Assembly (NCBI GenBank): GCA_017435525.1
Contig: JAFSEW010000017.1
Location: forward strand, 1-37,427
DNA: 37,427 nt
DNA from: Oscillospiraceae bacterium
Lineage (GTDB): Bacteria; Bacillota; Clostridia; Oscillospirales; Oscillospiraceae
Direction: 5' to 3'
Every line of letters starts with the position of its first letter. The stretch's first letter is position 1. The notes beneath the pieces were generated by a model. It ran no database searches. It was given only the letters and a program-made list of their open reading frames with translations, and was not told the origin of the DNA. Below, one piece after another: positions 23,163-31,074 of this stretch. The position numbers were made by a program, and so were the translations under genes.

Positions 23163-23723
23163 TTACTTTGCGCGGCCCAGGTACTCGCCGGAGCGGGTGT
23201 CGATCTGGATCTTGTCGCCCTCGTTGATGAACAGAGGCACCTTGATCTCAGCGCCGGTCTCCACGGTAGCGGGCTTGGTGACGTTGGTAGCGGTGTTGCC
23301 GGCGAAACCGGGCTCGGTGTCGGTAACGACCAGCTCAACAAAGTTGGGAACTTCCACGCCGAAGACGCTGCCCTTGTAGCTCAGAATGGTGCAGACATCG
23401 TTCTCCTTGATGAACTTGAAGGAATCGTCCAGAACGGAAGCATCGATGGGCTCCAGCTCGTAGGTCTCCTGGTCCATGAAGTAGTACAGAGCGCCGTCAT
23501 TGTAGGAGTACTCCATCTTGCGTCTCTCAACGAAAGCGGTGGGGTACTTGGCAGAGGGGTTGAAGCTGGTTTCGGTCACGCCGCCGGTGATGACGTTCTT
23601 CATCTTGACGCGGACGAAAGCAGCACCCTTACCGGGCTTAACATGCTGGAATTCGACGACCTGCATAACCTTGCCGTCCATTTCGAAAGTGATACCGTTT
23701 CTGAATTCACCTGCAGAAATCAT
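23163..23723 (-). CDS. efp: Elongation factor P
   Basis: A 186-residue translation factor that binds between the P and E sites and relieves stalling at polyproline. The three-domain size and the KOW-like N-terminus fit EF-P. The loop tip [10 protein letters not shown] places a lysine at position 32, the residue that is modified in many bacteria. No EpmA or EpmB modification gene lies nearby. SD AGGAGG precedes ATG 23723, with a small CCCC/GGGG hairpin just upstream (around 23746-23762). Confidence 0.98.
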   Translation of the reverse strand: MISAGEFRNGITFEMDGKVMQVVEFQHVKPGKGAAFVRVKMKNVITGGVTETSFNPSAKYPTAFVERRKMEYSYNDGALYYFMDQETYELEPIDASVLDDSFKFIKENDVCTILSYKGSVFGVEVPNFVELVVTDTEPGFAGNTATNVTKPATVETGAEIKVPLFINEGDKIQIDTRSGEYLGRAK

Positions 23724-23788
23724 TGATTTATCCTCCTAAGATACGCCCCTTTTCAGGGGGTGAATATTTACATAGCTTTAGCTAATAT

Positions 23789-23817
23789 ATTCTAGCGCAA
23801 AACTTCTGTAAATGCAA
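23789..23817 (-). promoter_or_regulatory. efp promoter
   Basis: On the minus strand TTGCAT (23812-23817), 17 bases and TAGAAT (23789-23794). It is 66 bases before efp and 18 bases after the stop of the aminopeptidase gene; no strong terminator separates the two genes. Confidence 0.75.
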
Positions 23818-23834
23818 GCTTTATTTGCGGTTTT

Positions 23835-24899
23835 TTACAGAATAATCAGTTCCTTGGGGCTGTGGGTAATGTTTTCGCAGCCACCTTCCCGGAAAATTAC
23901 CACATCTTCAATGCGCACACCGAATTTGCCGGGCAGATAGATACCGGGTTCCGCGGAGCTGACCACACCGGCTTCCATCACAGTTTCCCCTGCGGGATTG
24001 CAGTTGGGTGCTTCATGGACCTCTAGGCCCAGACCGTGGCCATAGCCGTGGCCGAAGAAGCTGCCGTAACCGGCCTTACCGATGATGTCACGGGCCACGG
24101 CATCCACTTCCTTGCCTTTGACGCCGGCCTTGGTAGCCGCGATGGCAGCGCACTGGGCCTTCAGCACGGTGTTATATACCTTCTCCATTTCTTCAGTGGC
24201 AAAGCCCAGTGCCACGGTGCGGGTCATATCCGCGCAGTAGCCCTTGTAGGCAGCGCCGAAGTCCATGGTAATGAAATCGCCGGGCTGCAGCACTCTGTCG
24301 CCGGGGACGCCGTGGGGCATGCTGGTGTTGGGGCCGGAGACCACGATGGGATCAAAGGCCAGGCCGTCGGCACCGTTCTTCAGCAGGCAGTAGATCAGCT
24401 CGGCGCAGACCTGCTTTTCGGTCATACCTGCCTTGATCTTGGTGCAGATCTCCGCAAAAGCGGTATCGGTGATGTCCTGGGCCTTGCGCATCAGCTCCAG
24501 CTCCCAGTCTTCCTTGGTGCAGCGGAAGGCGCTGATAGCCTTGTGCATAGGCACGAACTTCACATTCAGGTTCTTTTCGTAGTACTGGAATTCTGCCACA
24601 GTCAGGTAGTTTTCCTCATAACCCAGGGTGGTAACGCCGAAATCGGCAATGGCCTTACTAAGCAGCTGGGCATAGGGATTGGCGCGATTGGTCTCAATGA
24701 CCTCGAAGCCGCGGATATTGTTCTGGGCGGATTCAATATAACGACTGTCGGTGAAGTAGCGGCAGCCGGCCTTGGTGACGATGGCAACACCCTCGGCAAT
24801 GTCAAATTCGGCGCCGTAATAGCGGCTGTAGCGGCTGGTCAGCAGCAGGCCATCCACCTCACCGGTCAGCAGGGACAGATACTTTTCCATGTTTTTCAT
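23835..24899 (-). CDS. M24 family Xaa-Pro aminopeptidase
   Basis: A 354-residue cytosolic metallopeptidase that removes N-terminal residues preceding proline. The creatinase-like N-terminal domain covers about 1-125. The pita-bread catalytic domain carries the five metal ligands D213 (MDFGAAYKG), D224 (ADMTRTV), H288 (GHGYGHGLG), E317 (AEPGIY) and E331 (RIEDVV). Its start overlaps the yqeG stop by 4 bases. Placement directly before efp, which speeds proline-rich translation, is common in Firmicutes. Confidence 0.95.
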   Translation of the reverse strand: MKNMEKYLSLLTGEVDGLLLTSRYSRYYGAEFDIAEGVAIVTKAGCRYFTDSRYIESAQNNIRGFEVIETNRANPYAQLLSKAIADFGVTTLGYEENYLTVAEFQYYEKNLNVKFVPMHKAISAFRCTKEDWELELMRKAQDITDTAFAEICTKIKAGMTEKQVCAELIYCLLKNGADGLAFDPIVVSGPNTSMPHGVPGDRVLQPGDFITMDFGAAYKGYCADMTRTVALGFATEEMEKVYNTVLKAQCAAIAATKAGVKGKEVDAVARDIIGKAGYGSFFGHGYGHGLGLEVHEAPNCNPAGETVMEAGVVSSAEPGIYLPGKFGVRIEDVVIFREGGCENITHSPKELIIL

Positions 24900-25399
24900 A
24901 GCGAAACTCTCCTTTTTCTTGCGGCAAATATAAACGGCTTTTCCAGCACATGCCGTGCTTTCAGCCAGAAATTATGATTGCAGATGGGTTTGACCAGAAT
25001 GGTCTGCAGACCAGCGCAGTTACCGCCCAGGGTGTCTGTAAAGATCTGGTCACCGGCAATGGCGCACTGGGCGCTCTCCATGGCAAACTGCTCCAGGCAC
25101 TCCCGGATGCCTTTGCTGAAAGGCTTCTTGGCATGGGTAATGCAGGGCAGGCCGTACTTGCGGCAGAACACCTTCACCCGGTCCTTATGGCTGTTGGATA
25201 CCACACACATCCTGACGCCCACCCGGAGCATACATTTGATCCACAGCTCCATATCTGCTGTAGGCTGGCTGGTGGTGTAAGGAACGATGGTATTGTCAAA
25301 ATCCAGCATCAGAAGATCAATGCCCCGGGACTTCAAAAAGGCGGGGGTAATCTCCGTAACGGATGTGACCATCACAGAGGGCAGAAAAGAAAACGGCAT
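24896..25399 (-). CDS. YqeG family HAD IIIA-type phosphatase
   Basis: A 167-residue HAD-superfamily protein. Motif I is LMLDFDNTIVPY (DxDxT, about 34-45), motif II is CVVSNSH, and motif III is K-P-F followed by AIAGDQIFTDTLGGN (DxxxxD). The group is named after Bacillus YqeG; substrate not established. The start MPFSFLPS aligns with the family N-terminus. Its gene is coupled to the aminopeptidase by a 4-base overlap and is driven by a promoter overlapping the start of the divergent gene. Confidence 0.92.
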   Translation of the reverse strand: MPFSFLPSVMVTSVTEITPAFLKSRGIDLLMLDFDNTIVPYTTSQPTADMELWIKCMLRVGVRMCVVSNSHKDRVKVFCRKYGLPCITHAKKPFSKGIRECLEQFAMESAQCAIAGDQIFTDTLGGNCAGLQTILVKPICNHNFWLKARHVLEKPFIFAARKRRVSL

Positions 25400-25431
25400 A
25401 TAAGAAACCTTTCTTTCATAGAATTGCAGTG

Positions 25432-25460
25432 ATTATACCACGGGAGGAGGCTTTTGTCCA
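25432..25460 (-). promoter_or_regulatory. Promoter of yqeG-aminopeptidase
   Basis: On the minus strand TGGACA (25455-25460), 17 bases and TATAAT (25432-25437). The -35 hexamer covers the first base of the divergent gene's ATG and the spacer covers its SD. Confidence 0.8.
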
Positions 25461-26164
25461 TGGGAATCTCCCATTATCTTGCCATGACAGACGGGGAAAT
25501 TGCCGATGCCGACGCACTTCCGAAGCATCTGGCTTACATGGCCTGCCATTTTTCTCCATATACCACAGGCCTTACGCAGCCGCCGCAGCTGCCGCCCCGG
25601 GCCATGCTGATTCTGAACGACAGGATTCCCTTCTGCGGCCATGACTATAAACAAATCGCCGCTGCACTGGCAAGCCGGGTTGAGAAGCTGCAGCTTCGCT
25701 GTCTGCTGCTGGACTTCCAGAGGCCGGATACGCCGACAGAACTGGTAAAGCATCTGGTTGGAAGCAGCCCCCTCCCCATCGGGGTCAGCGCTGCCTTCGC
25801 AGACAATTTACCCTGCGCCGTCTTTCTTCCCCCGGTGCCGCCGGATGTTTCCCCGGAGGAACACATAAAGCCCTGGACAGGCCGGGAGATTTGGCTGGAC
25901 GCGGCTGTGGAAGCATTGCAGATCACAGTGGATACCGAAGGAAGCCGCAGGCAGAGGATTTCTTCGCAGACTTCCCGGGACTTACCTTTCCGGGATGACA
26001 CACTTTGCTGCCGCTACAAAACCCAGATTCTGCCCGACAGGGCCATCTTTACGCTGCAGCGCACACCGGAAGATTTGCAGCAGCTGCTTGCAGGCGTTGC
26101 ACCCTTAGGCGTCACCACGGCTGTAAGCCTGTATCAGGAAATGAAAAAACTCCCCGCCAAATGA
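25460..26164 (+). CDS. Hypothetical protein, unrecognised family
   Basis: A 234-residue soluble protein I cannot assign. There is no signal peptide or membrane segment. Alternating strand-helix stretches (PPRAMLILNDRIP, then an amphipathic helix, then LRCLLLDFQRP, PIGVSAAF, and GVTTAVSLYQEM at the end) suggest a TIM-barrel-like fold of the kind seen in family-18-type glycosidase relatives; this is a guess from pattern only. In-frame TTG 25454 is too close to the SD (4 bases after GGAGG), whereas ATG 25460 is 9 bases away, so ATG was chosen. Its stop TGA lies within the loop of the terminator it shares with rpsU. Confidence 0.8.
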   Translation: MGISHYLAMTDGEIADADALPKHLAYMACHFSPYTTGLTQPPQLPPRAMLILNDRIPFCGHDYKQIAAALASRVEKLQLRCLLLDFQRPDTPTELVKHLVGSSPLPIGVSAAFADNLPCAVFLPPVPPDVSPEEHIKPWTGREIWLDAAVEALQITVDTEGSRRQRISSQTSRDLPFRDDTLCCRYKTQILPDRAIFTLQRTPEDLQQLLAGVAPLGVTTAVSLYQEMKKLPAK

Positions 26165-26175
26165 CGGGGAGTTTT
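26144..26175. terminator. Bidirectional terminator shared by the hypothetical gene and rpsU
   Basis: AAAACTCCCC (26146-26155) pairs with GGGGAGTTTT (26166-26175). Six A residues (26144-26149) on the left give a U-run for the leftward rpsU message, and TTTT on the right serves the rightward gene, whose stop codon is in the loop. Confidence 0.88.
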
Positions 26176-26198
26176 GAGCATAGTAAGATAGAGGGATA

Positions 26199-26381
26199 TT
26201 AATAGAACTTTCTCTTGTTCTTACGGGCAGCTTCAGACTTCTGCTTACGCTTCAGGCTGGGGCTGACATAATGCTCGCGCTTCTTAACTTCAGCGATAAC
26301 GCCCTCCTTGGCGCAGCTCCGCTTAAAACGGCGCAGAGCGCTCTCCAGAGATTCGTTCTCCTTAACGCGAATTTCAGACAT
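26199..26381 (-). CDS. rpsU: 30S ribosomal protein S21
   Basis: A 60-residue, very basic ribosomal protein. Start [22 protein letters not shown] and the end rich in K and R ([12 protein letters not shown]) are typical of bS21. The frame runs 8 codons further upstream, but ATG 26381 with SD GGAGGGAGG gives the family-length protein. It is a single-gene unit with a perfect promoter and a structured leader of about 65 bases. Confidence 0.97.
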   Translation of the reverse strand: MSEIRVKENESLESALRRFKRSCAKEGVIAEVKKREHYVSPSLKRKQKSEAARKNKRKFY

Positions 26382-26401
26382 GGTTTTCCCTCCCTCCGAT
26401 G

Positions 26402-26424
26402 GCATCCGGCTAGATCCTGGATGC
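26402..26424 (-). promoter_or_regulatory. Stem-loop in the rpsU leader
   Basis: GCATCC (26402-26407) and GGATGC (26419-26424) pair around an 11-base loop, between the start of transcription and the SD. A second small stem (CCTA/TAGG) lies closer to the promoter. Ribosomal-protein leaders are often autoregulatory, but no known S21 site is recognised. Confidence 0.35.
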
Positions 26425-26451
26425 GTTCAGGGCCTAACACTAGGCTCGACT

Positions 26452-26480
26452 ATTATAAAGCACGAACGCCATAATGTCAA
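26452..26480 (-). promoter_or_regulatory. Consensus rpsU promoter
   Basis: On the minus strand TTGACA (26475-26480), 17 bases and TATAAT (26452-26457): perfect sigma-A hexamers and spacing, as expected for a ribosomal protein gene. Confidence 0.93.
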
Positions 26481-26554
26481 GAGTATTTTTCCTTATTTTT
26501 GACAGTTTCAGCAGAAAAACTGCCGCAAATACGCAAAGGTACACCCTGTCTGTC

Positions 26555-26590
26555 GGAGAAAGACGCTGCGCAAGATTCCGCAGCGTCTTT
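26555..26590 (-). terminator. leuS terminator
   Basis: AAAGACGCTGCG (26559-26570) pairs with CGCAGCGTCTTT (26579-26590) around 8 bases. On the minus strand it is followed by a short TCTCC, so the U-run is mostly the end of the stem itself. It ends the smc-to-leuS operon. Confidence 0.75.
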
Positions 26591-26594
26591 GGTG

Positions 26595-29018
26595 TTATTT
26601 TACAATCAGGTTCACCAGTTTGTTCTTGACCACGATGGTCTTGCGGATCTGACCCTCCTGCTTTGCCAGGAACGCCGCGATCTTCTCATTGGCCAGGACA
26701 TTGGCAACCACGGTGTCATTATCCAGGTCGGCATCCATATTCACGGTGCCGCGCATCTTGCCGTTGACCTGCACAGCGATGGTCACCTCACTGTCCTTGC
26801 ACTTCTCTTCGGAGTAAGTGGGCCAGCTCTCATAGGCGATGGTGCTGTCATGGCCCAGCAGCTGCCAGATCTCTTCACCCACATGGGGGATGATGCAGGA
26901 GATCATCTTGATGAAGCCCTCTGCATACTCTCTGGGGCAGGTGCCGTTCTTATAAACCTCGTTGACGAAGACCATCATCTGGGCGATGGCGGTATTGAAG
27001 CCCAGCACCTCGAAATCGGAGGTGACCTTCTTAACGGTCTGATGATAGATCTTGGTCAGCTTACCGTCGTCGGTTTCGGTAATGTTCTCGGCCTCGGTGA
27101 AGAAGTTCCACACGCGGTTGATAAACTTCTTGGCACCGGCAACACCGGTGGTGGACCAGGGCTTGGAAACCTCCAGGGGGCCCATGAACATTTCGTACAG
27201 GCGCAGGGTGTCAGCGCCGTACTCCCGGACAACATCAGAGGGGTTGACCACGAACTCAGGGAAGCGCTTACCCATCTTGATACCGTTCTCGCCCAGGATC
27301 ATGCCCTGGTGCACCAGCTTCTTGAAGGGCTCCTTCACGGGGGACAGGCCGTTATCGTACAGGAAGCGGTTCCAGATACGGGAATACATCAGGTGGCCCA
27401 CAGCGTGCTCAGGGCCGCCGATATACAGGTCAACAGGCATCCAGTGCTCCAGCAGCTTGGGATCGCAGAAGGTCTCGTTGTTCTCGGGGTCGATGTAGCG
27501 CATGAAGTACCAGGAAGAACCGGCGCTGCCGGGCATGGTGGAAGTTTCCCGCAGGCCCTTGATGCCGTTCTTATCATAGTGCTTCCACTCGGTGGCATTT
27601 TCCAGAGGTGCCTTACCGCCGCGGCCCTTGTAGTCCTCCAGCTCGGGCAGGATCACGGGCAGCTCGCTGTCAGGCAGGAACACAGTCTCGCCACTGTCGG
27701 TATAGACGCAGGGAACGGGCTCGCCCCAGTAGCGCTGACGGGCGAAGATCCACTCACGGAAGTGATAGTTATTCTTTCTTCTGGCCACCCCTGCCTTTTC
27801 CAGCTTGCAGGTGATGGCTTCCTTGGCCTCTTCCACAGTCAGGCCGGTGAATTCCTCGGAGTTGCACAGACGGCAGCCCTTACCCAGGTAATCCTGCTTC
27901 TCAAAGGCGCACTCGGTAACATCTCGGCCTTCAATGACCTGGATCATGGGAATGTTGTGGGCCACGGCGTACTCAAAGTCACGCTGGTCATGGCTGGGAA
28001 CAGCCATAACAGCACCGGTGCCGTAGTTGCCCAGGACGAAGTCGCCGATGAACACGGGCACTTCCCGGCCGTTAACGGGGTTGATGGCATACACACCCTG
28101 GAGGCGGCAGCCGGTCTTGGTCTTGGTGGCATCGGTACGGTCGATCTCGCTCTTGGCAGCGGCTGCCTTGATGTAGGCTTCCACTTCTTCCTTATTCTCG
28201 ATGCGGTCCATCAGCGTCTTCACGATCTTGCCGTCGGGTGCCAGAACCATGAAGGTGATGCCGTAGATGGTTTCGATACAGGTGGTGTAGATGGAGAAAG
28301 CGCCGCCGCCCAGGAGCTGGAAGTCCACTTCCACACCGGTGGATTTGCCGATCCAGTTGCGCTGGATCTCCTTGGTGGATTCGGGCCAGTCGATCTCGTT
28401 CAGGCCGTCCAGCAGCTTTTCGGCAAATGCAGGCTGGTCAATGACCCACTGCATCATCATTCTCTTTTCCACGGGGTAGCCGCCGCGCTCGGACTTGCCG
28501 TCGATCACTTCGTCGTTGGCCAGAACGGTACCCAGGGCTTCGCACCAGTTCACGGGCATCTCAATGCGCTTGGCATAGCCTGCTTCCCACAGCTTCTTGA
28601 AGATCCACTGGGTCCATTTGTAGAAGGAGGGATCGGAGGTGGCAATGACCTTGGACCAGTCATAGTCGAAGCCCAGCTCCTTCAGCTGATTAGAGAAGGT
28701 TTCGATATTCTTCTGGGTAAAGCCGTTGGGATGGTTGCCGGTGTCCACGGCGTACTGCTCAGCAGGCAGGCCGAAGGAATCATAGCCCATGGGGTGCAGC
28801 ACATTGTAGCCCTGCATACGCTTCATGCGGGACATGATATCGGTAGCGGTATAGCCCTCGGGATGGCCTGCGTGCAGGCCTACGCCGGAGGGGTACGGGA
28901 ACATATCCAGCACATAGTACTTGGGCTTGGAGAAATCCCACACATCGGTGCGGAAGGTATGGTTCTCTTCCCAGTATTTATGCCATTTGGCTTCAATGGC
29001 GGAAAAATCGTACTGCAT
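26595..29018 (-). CDS. leuS: Leucyl-tRNA synthetase
   Basis: An 807-residue class Ia synthetase of bacterial type. The HIGH-type motif is PYPSGVGLHAGHPEGY (41-56, HAGH 49-52), the CP1 editing domain covers about 225-415 with GTGAVMAVPSHDQRD, the tRNA-synthetase core resumes with REWIFARQRYWGEP, and the anticodon-binding and C-terminal domains follow from about 640. The KMSKS loop reads KMGKR (581-585), with glycine in place of the usual first serine. Translation follows rsfS by only 4 bases. No T-box is present because the gene is internal to an operon. Confidence 0.97.
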   Translation of the reverse strand: MQYDFSAIEAKWHKYWEENHTFRTDVWDFSKPKYYVLDMFPYPSGVGLHAGHPEGYTATDIMSRMKRMQGYNVLHPMGYDSFGLPAEQYAVDTGNHPNGFTQKNIETFSNQLKELGFDYDWSKVIATSDPSFYKWTQWIFKKLWEAGYAKRIEMPVNWCEALGTVLANDEVIDGKSERGGYPVEKRMMMQWVIDQPAFAEKLLDGLNEIDWPESTKEIQRNWIGKSTGVEVDFQLLGGGAFSIYTTCIETIYGITFMVLAPDGKIVKTLMDRIENKEEVEAYIKAAAAKSEIDRTDATKTKTGCRLQGVYAINPVNGREVPVFIGDFVLGNYGTGAVMAVPSHDQRDFEYAVAHNIPMIQVIEGRDVTECAFEKQDYLGKGCRLCNSEEFTGLTVEEAKEAITCKLEKAGVARRKNNYHFREWIFARQRYWGEPVPCVYTDSGETVFLPDSELPVILPELEDYKGRGGKAPLENATEWKHYDKNGIKGLRETSTMPGSAGSSWYFMRYIDPENNETFCDPKLLEHWMPVDLYIGGPEHAVGHLMYSRIWNRFLYDNGLSPVKEPFKKLVHQGMILGENGIKMGKRFPEFVVNPSDVVREYGADTLRLYEMFMGPLEVSKPWSTTGVAGAKKFINRVWNFFTEAENITETDDGKLTKIYHQTVKKVTSDFEVLGFNTAIAQMMVFVNEVYKNGTCPREYAEGFIKMISCIIPHVGEEIWQLLGHDSTIAYESWPTYSEEKCKDSEVTIAVQVNGKMRGTVNMDADLDNDTVVANVLANEKIAAFLAKQEGQIRKTIVVKNKLVNLIVK

Positions 29019-29022
29019 AGCC

Positions 29023-29388
29023 TTACATCTCCTCGATAATAATATCTTTCAGATTGACCTGCTCAGCATCTGCCCACAGACGCTCCAGATCGTAGAATTT
29101 ACGGGCTTCCTCGGTAAACACATGGATCACAACGCTGCCGTAATCCAGCAGTTCCCAGGTATTACCCCGGTGACCTTCCCGGCCCAGCATGGGCTCGCCC
29201 AGCTGCTCCATGGCGTACTCCGCATAGTCGCACAGGGTTTTGACATGGGTGTTGGAGGTGCCGGTGCAGATCAGGAAATAATCTGCCAGGCTGGAGACCT
29301 TGTCGATCTTCAGCAGCTTGATATTCATGCCCTTCTTTTCATCCAGGGCTTTGGTTACGGTGATAGCAACTTCATTGGCACTTTTCAT
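29023..29388 (-). CDS. rsfS: Ribosomal silencing factor RsfS
   Basis: A 121-residue protein that binds uL14 of the 50S subunit and hinders subunit joining in poor conditions. The family core ADYFLICTGTSNTHVKTLCD and REGHRGNTWELLDYGSVVIHVFTEEARKFYDLERLW is complete. It sits after nadD/yqeK, the usual order in Firmicutes, with a 14-base gap. Confidence 0.97.
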   Translation of the reverse strand: MKSANEVAITVTKALDEKKGMNIKLLKIDKVSSLADYFLICTGTSNTHVKTLCDYAEYAMEQLGEPMLGREGHRGNTWELLDYGSVVIHVFTEEARKFYDLERLWADAEQVNLKDIIIEEM

Positions 29389-29402
29389 AGTATCTTCCTT
29401 TC

Positions 29403-30572
29403 TCAGCGCTCCAGGAACGCCAGCGCCTGCTGAGATTCCGGAGAGATTTCCCGGTTCTGGCTGCGCAGCATATCCAGCGTCATATTCAGCCCCAGCTTCA
29501 GGGCCTGGGTAATATCTTCATAGGCAAGGCTGCGGAGAGTTTCCACCCCGGGGAAATCCCGGTTTGGCTCCATATAGTCTGCCACATAGATGATCTTTTC
29601 AAGCAGGTTCATATCCGCCTTGCCGGTGGTGTGGCAGCGGATGGCCTGAACCACAGCCTCGTTTTCTCCGAAAATCCGCTGTGCCACCAGGCTGCCTGTC
29701 AGCGCGTGGAGGGTTTTGGGATTCTTTGTGGAAAAATCATCCAACATCGTACCATAACTGCGGCACAAAGTCAATTGCAGAGGGCCGTCCAGGGCTTTGG
29801 TAATATCGTGCAGAAGGCCTGCCCGCACGGCATCGGTCTCATTCACACCGTAGATCCTTGCCAGTTCCCCGGCAGTCTGGGCGCAGCCCAGCACATGAGC
29901 CACCCGGTTGGGCTTCAAAAGCTTCACAACCGTTTGGCGCAGCTGATCGATGGATAGGTTTTTGTAATCCCGGTCTGTTGCGTAAAGGCCGTTTTCATAG
30001 ATATAGCGCTCCACGCTTTCCGGCAGAAATTCCGAAGCGCAGCGGAACACCAGCATCCGCCGCAGCTGGGTGGAGGAAATGGCGGTAACCGGATTATCCA
30101 CCAGGTGGATCTCCGCGCCGGCCGCTTCCATCCGGGCCTTCACCGCTTCGATCTGCGCCGCTTCATCGGCATCGCCCCGGTAGAATACCCCCAGCGCCGC
30201 ATGCTCCAAAATAATCTCAGGATTGCGCCAGGCGGAAAAGCTCAAAAACATATCCGTTCCCATCAGCAGGAAGAGCTTAGCATCGGGATACTGCTGATGC
30301 AGCTGCTGCACCGTCAGATAGGTGTAGCTGGGGCCTTCCCTGCGCAGTTCCAGATCGGAAACCTCTGCAAAATCTTCCGCACCCAGGCGCACCATTTCCA
30401 GCCGCTGCCAGGGCGCAGGAGAGCCCTCCGGGATCTGCTTATGGGGTGCAATCCTGTCCGGGATCAGCAACAGCCTGTCCAGATGCAGCACTTGCGCCGC
30501 ATGCCGGGCAGCACGAAAATGCCCCAGATGGGGCGGGTTAAAGGTTCCGCCGTAGATACCGATGCGCTCCAT
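29403..30572 (-). CDS. nadD: NadD-YqeK fusion: nicotinate-nucleotide adenylyltransferase with HD phosphohydrolase domain
   Basis: A 389-residue two-domain protein. Residues 1-200 are NadD, which makes NaAD from NaMN and ATP; seen are GGTFNPPHLGHF (H15-x-G-H18) and ISSTQLRR. Residues about 207-389 are a YqeK-type HD domain (H226, H255-D256 in LLHDITKA, later CHTTG), related to symmetrical Ap4A hydrolases. In Bacillus these are separate neighbouring genes; here there is a single open frame with no stop between. The fusion couples NAD synthesis to a nucleotide hydrolase. It lies between yhbY and rsfS. Confidence 0.94.
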   Translation of the reverse strand: MERIGIYGGTFNPPHLGHFRAARHAAQVLHLDRLLLIPDRIAPHKQIPEGSPAPWQRLEMVRLGAEDFAEVSDLELRREGPSYTYLTVQQLHQQYPDAKLFLLMGTDMFLSFSAWRNPEIILEHAALGVFYRGDADEAAQIEAVKARMEAAGAEIHLVDNPVTAISSTQLRRMLVFRCASEFLPESVERYIYENGLYATDRDYKNLSIDQLRQTVVKLLKPNRVAHVLGCAQTAGELARIYGVNETDAVRAGLLHDITKALDGPLQLTLCRSYGTMLDDFSTKNPKTLHALTGSLVAQRIFGENEAVVQAIRCHTTGKADMNLLEKIIYVADYMEPNRDFPGVETLRSLAYEDITQALKLGLNMTLDMLRSQNREISPESQQALAFLER

Positions 30573-30603
30573 TTGCCATTCCCCCTATTGGTTGATAACG
30601 GGT

Positions 30604-31074
30604 TTACTGTTCCTTACGAAGCTGCTTTTCTCTTTCCCGCTCAATGGCTCTGTCGATGGCCTGCTGGCGGAAATATTCATTGCGCTGCTCGCGCTGGGTC
30701 TTGGCTGCCTGGCGGCGGGCCTTGGCACCCTTGCGAACAGGGTTGGACTTTGCCACAGACACAGCCTTGCGCTTGGCGCGGCCGCTCTGATTGCGCTCCT
30801 CCTGGAGCTTTTCGCTGAAACGGTAGATCACGAACTTGGTGCCGATCACCGCCACACCGTCAGCGCCGGTGGCCTCACAAATGGCATCGCTGACCTCTCT
30901 GGGACTCATCAGGGCGCCTTCCAGCACTTTACCCTTTACCAGTTCTCTGGCTGTCAGCTGGTTTTCCGCTTCACCGATAACGGTATCGGTAACGCCGCTC
31001 TTGCCAACGATCAGGGTAGTTTCCAGGGTGTTGGCCTGAGCCCGCAGCTCGGCGCGCTCTTTACTTGTCAGCAT
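30604..31074 (-). CDS. yhbY: YhbY family CRM-domain RNA-binding protein with basic tail
   Basis: A 156-residue protein. Residues 1-95 form the CRM fold (LTSKERAELRAQANTLETTLIVGKSGVTDTVIGE...), which binds pre-50S particles in E. coli. Unlike the usual 95-105-residue YhbY, it has about 50 further residues rich in K, R, Q and E (about 100-156), likely a helical RNA-binding extension. Its start overlaps the rdgB end by 14 bases. Confidence 0.9.
   Translation of the reverse strand: MLTSKERAELRAQANTLETTLIVGKSGVTDTVIGEAENQLTARELVKGKVLEGALMSPREVSDAICEATGADGVAVIGTKFVIYRFSEKLQEERNQSGRAKRKAVSVAKSNPVRKGAKARRQAAKTQREQRNEYFRQQAIDRAIEREREKQLRKEQ

Noticed and set aside
26382-26594. T-box or riboswitch ahead of rpsU or leuS
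   Set aside because: No T-box sequence or riboswitch core is visible; leuS is internal to an operon, and the rpsU leader has only small stems.
26499-29039. 846-codon open frame on the plus strand opposite leuS
   Set aside because: Antisense shadow of leuS, with no recognisable motif and no promoter.
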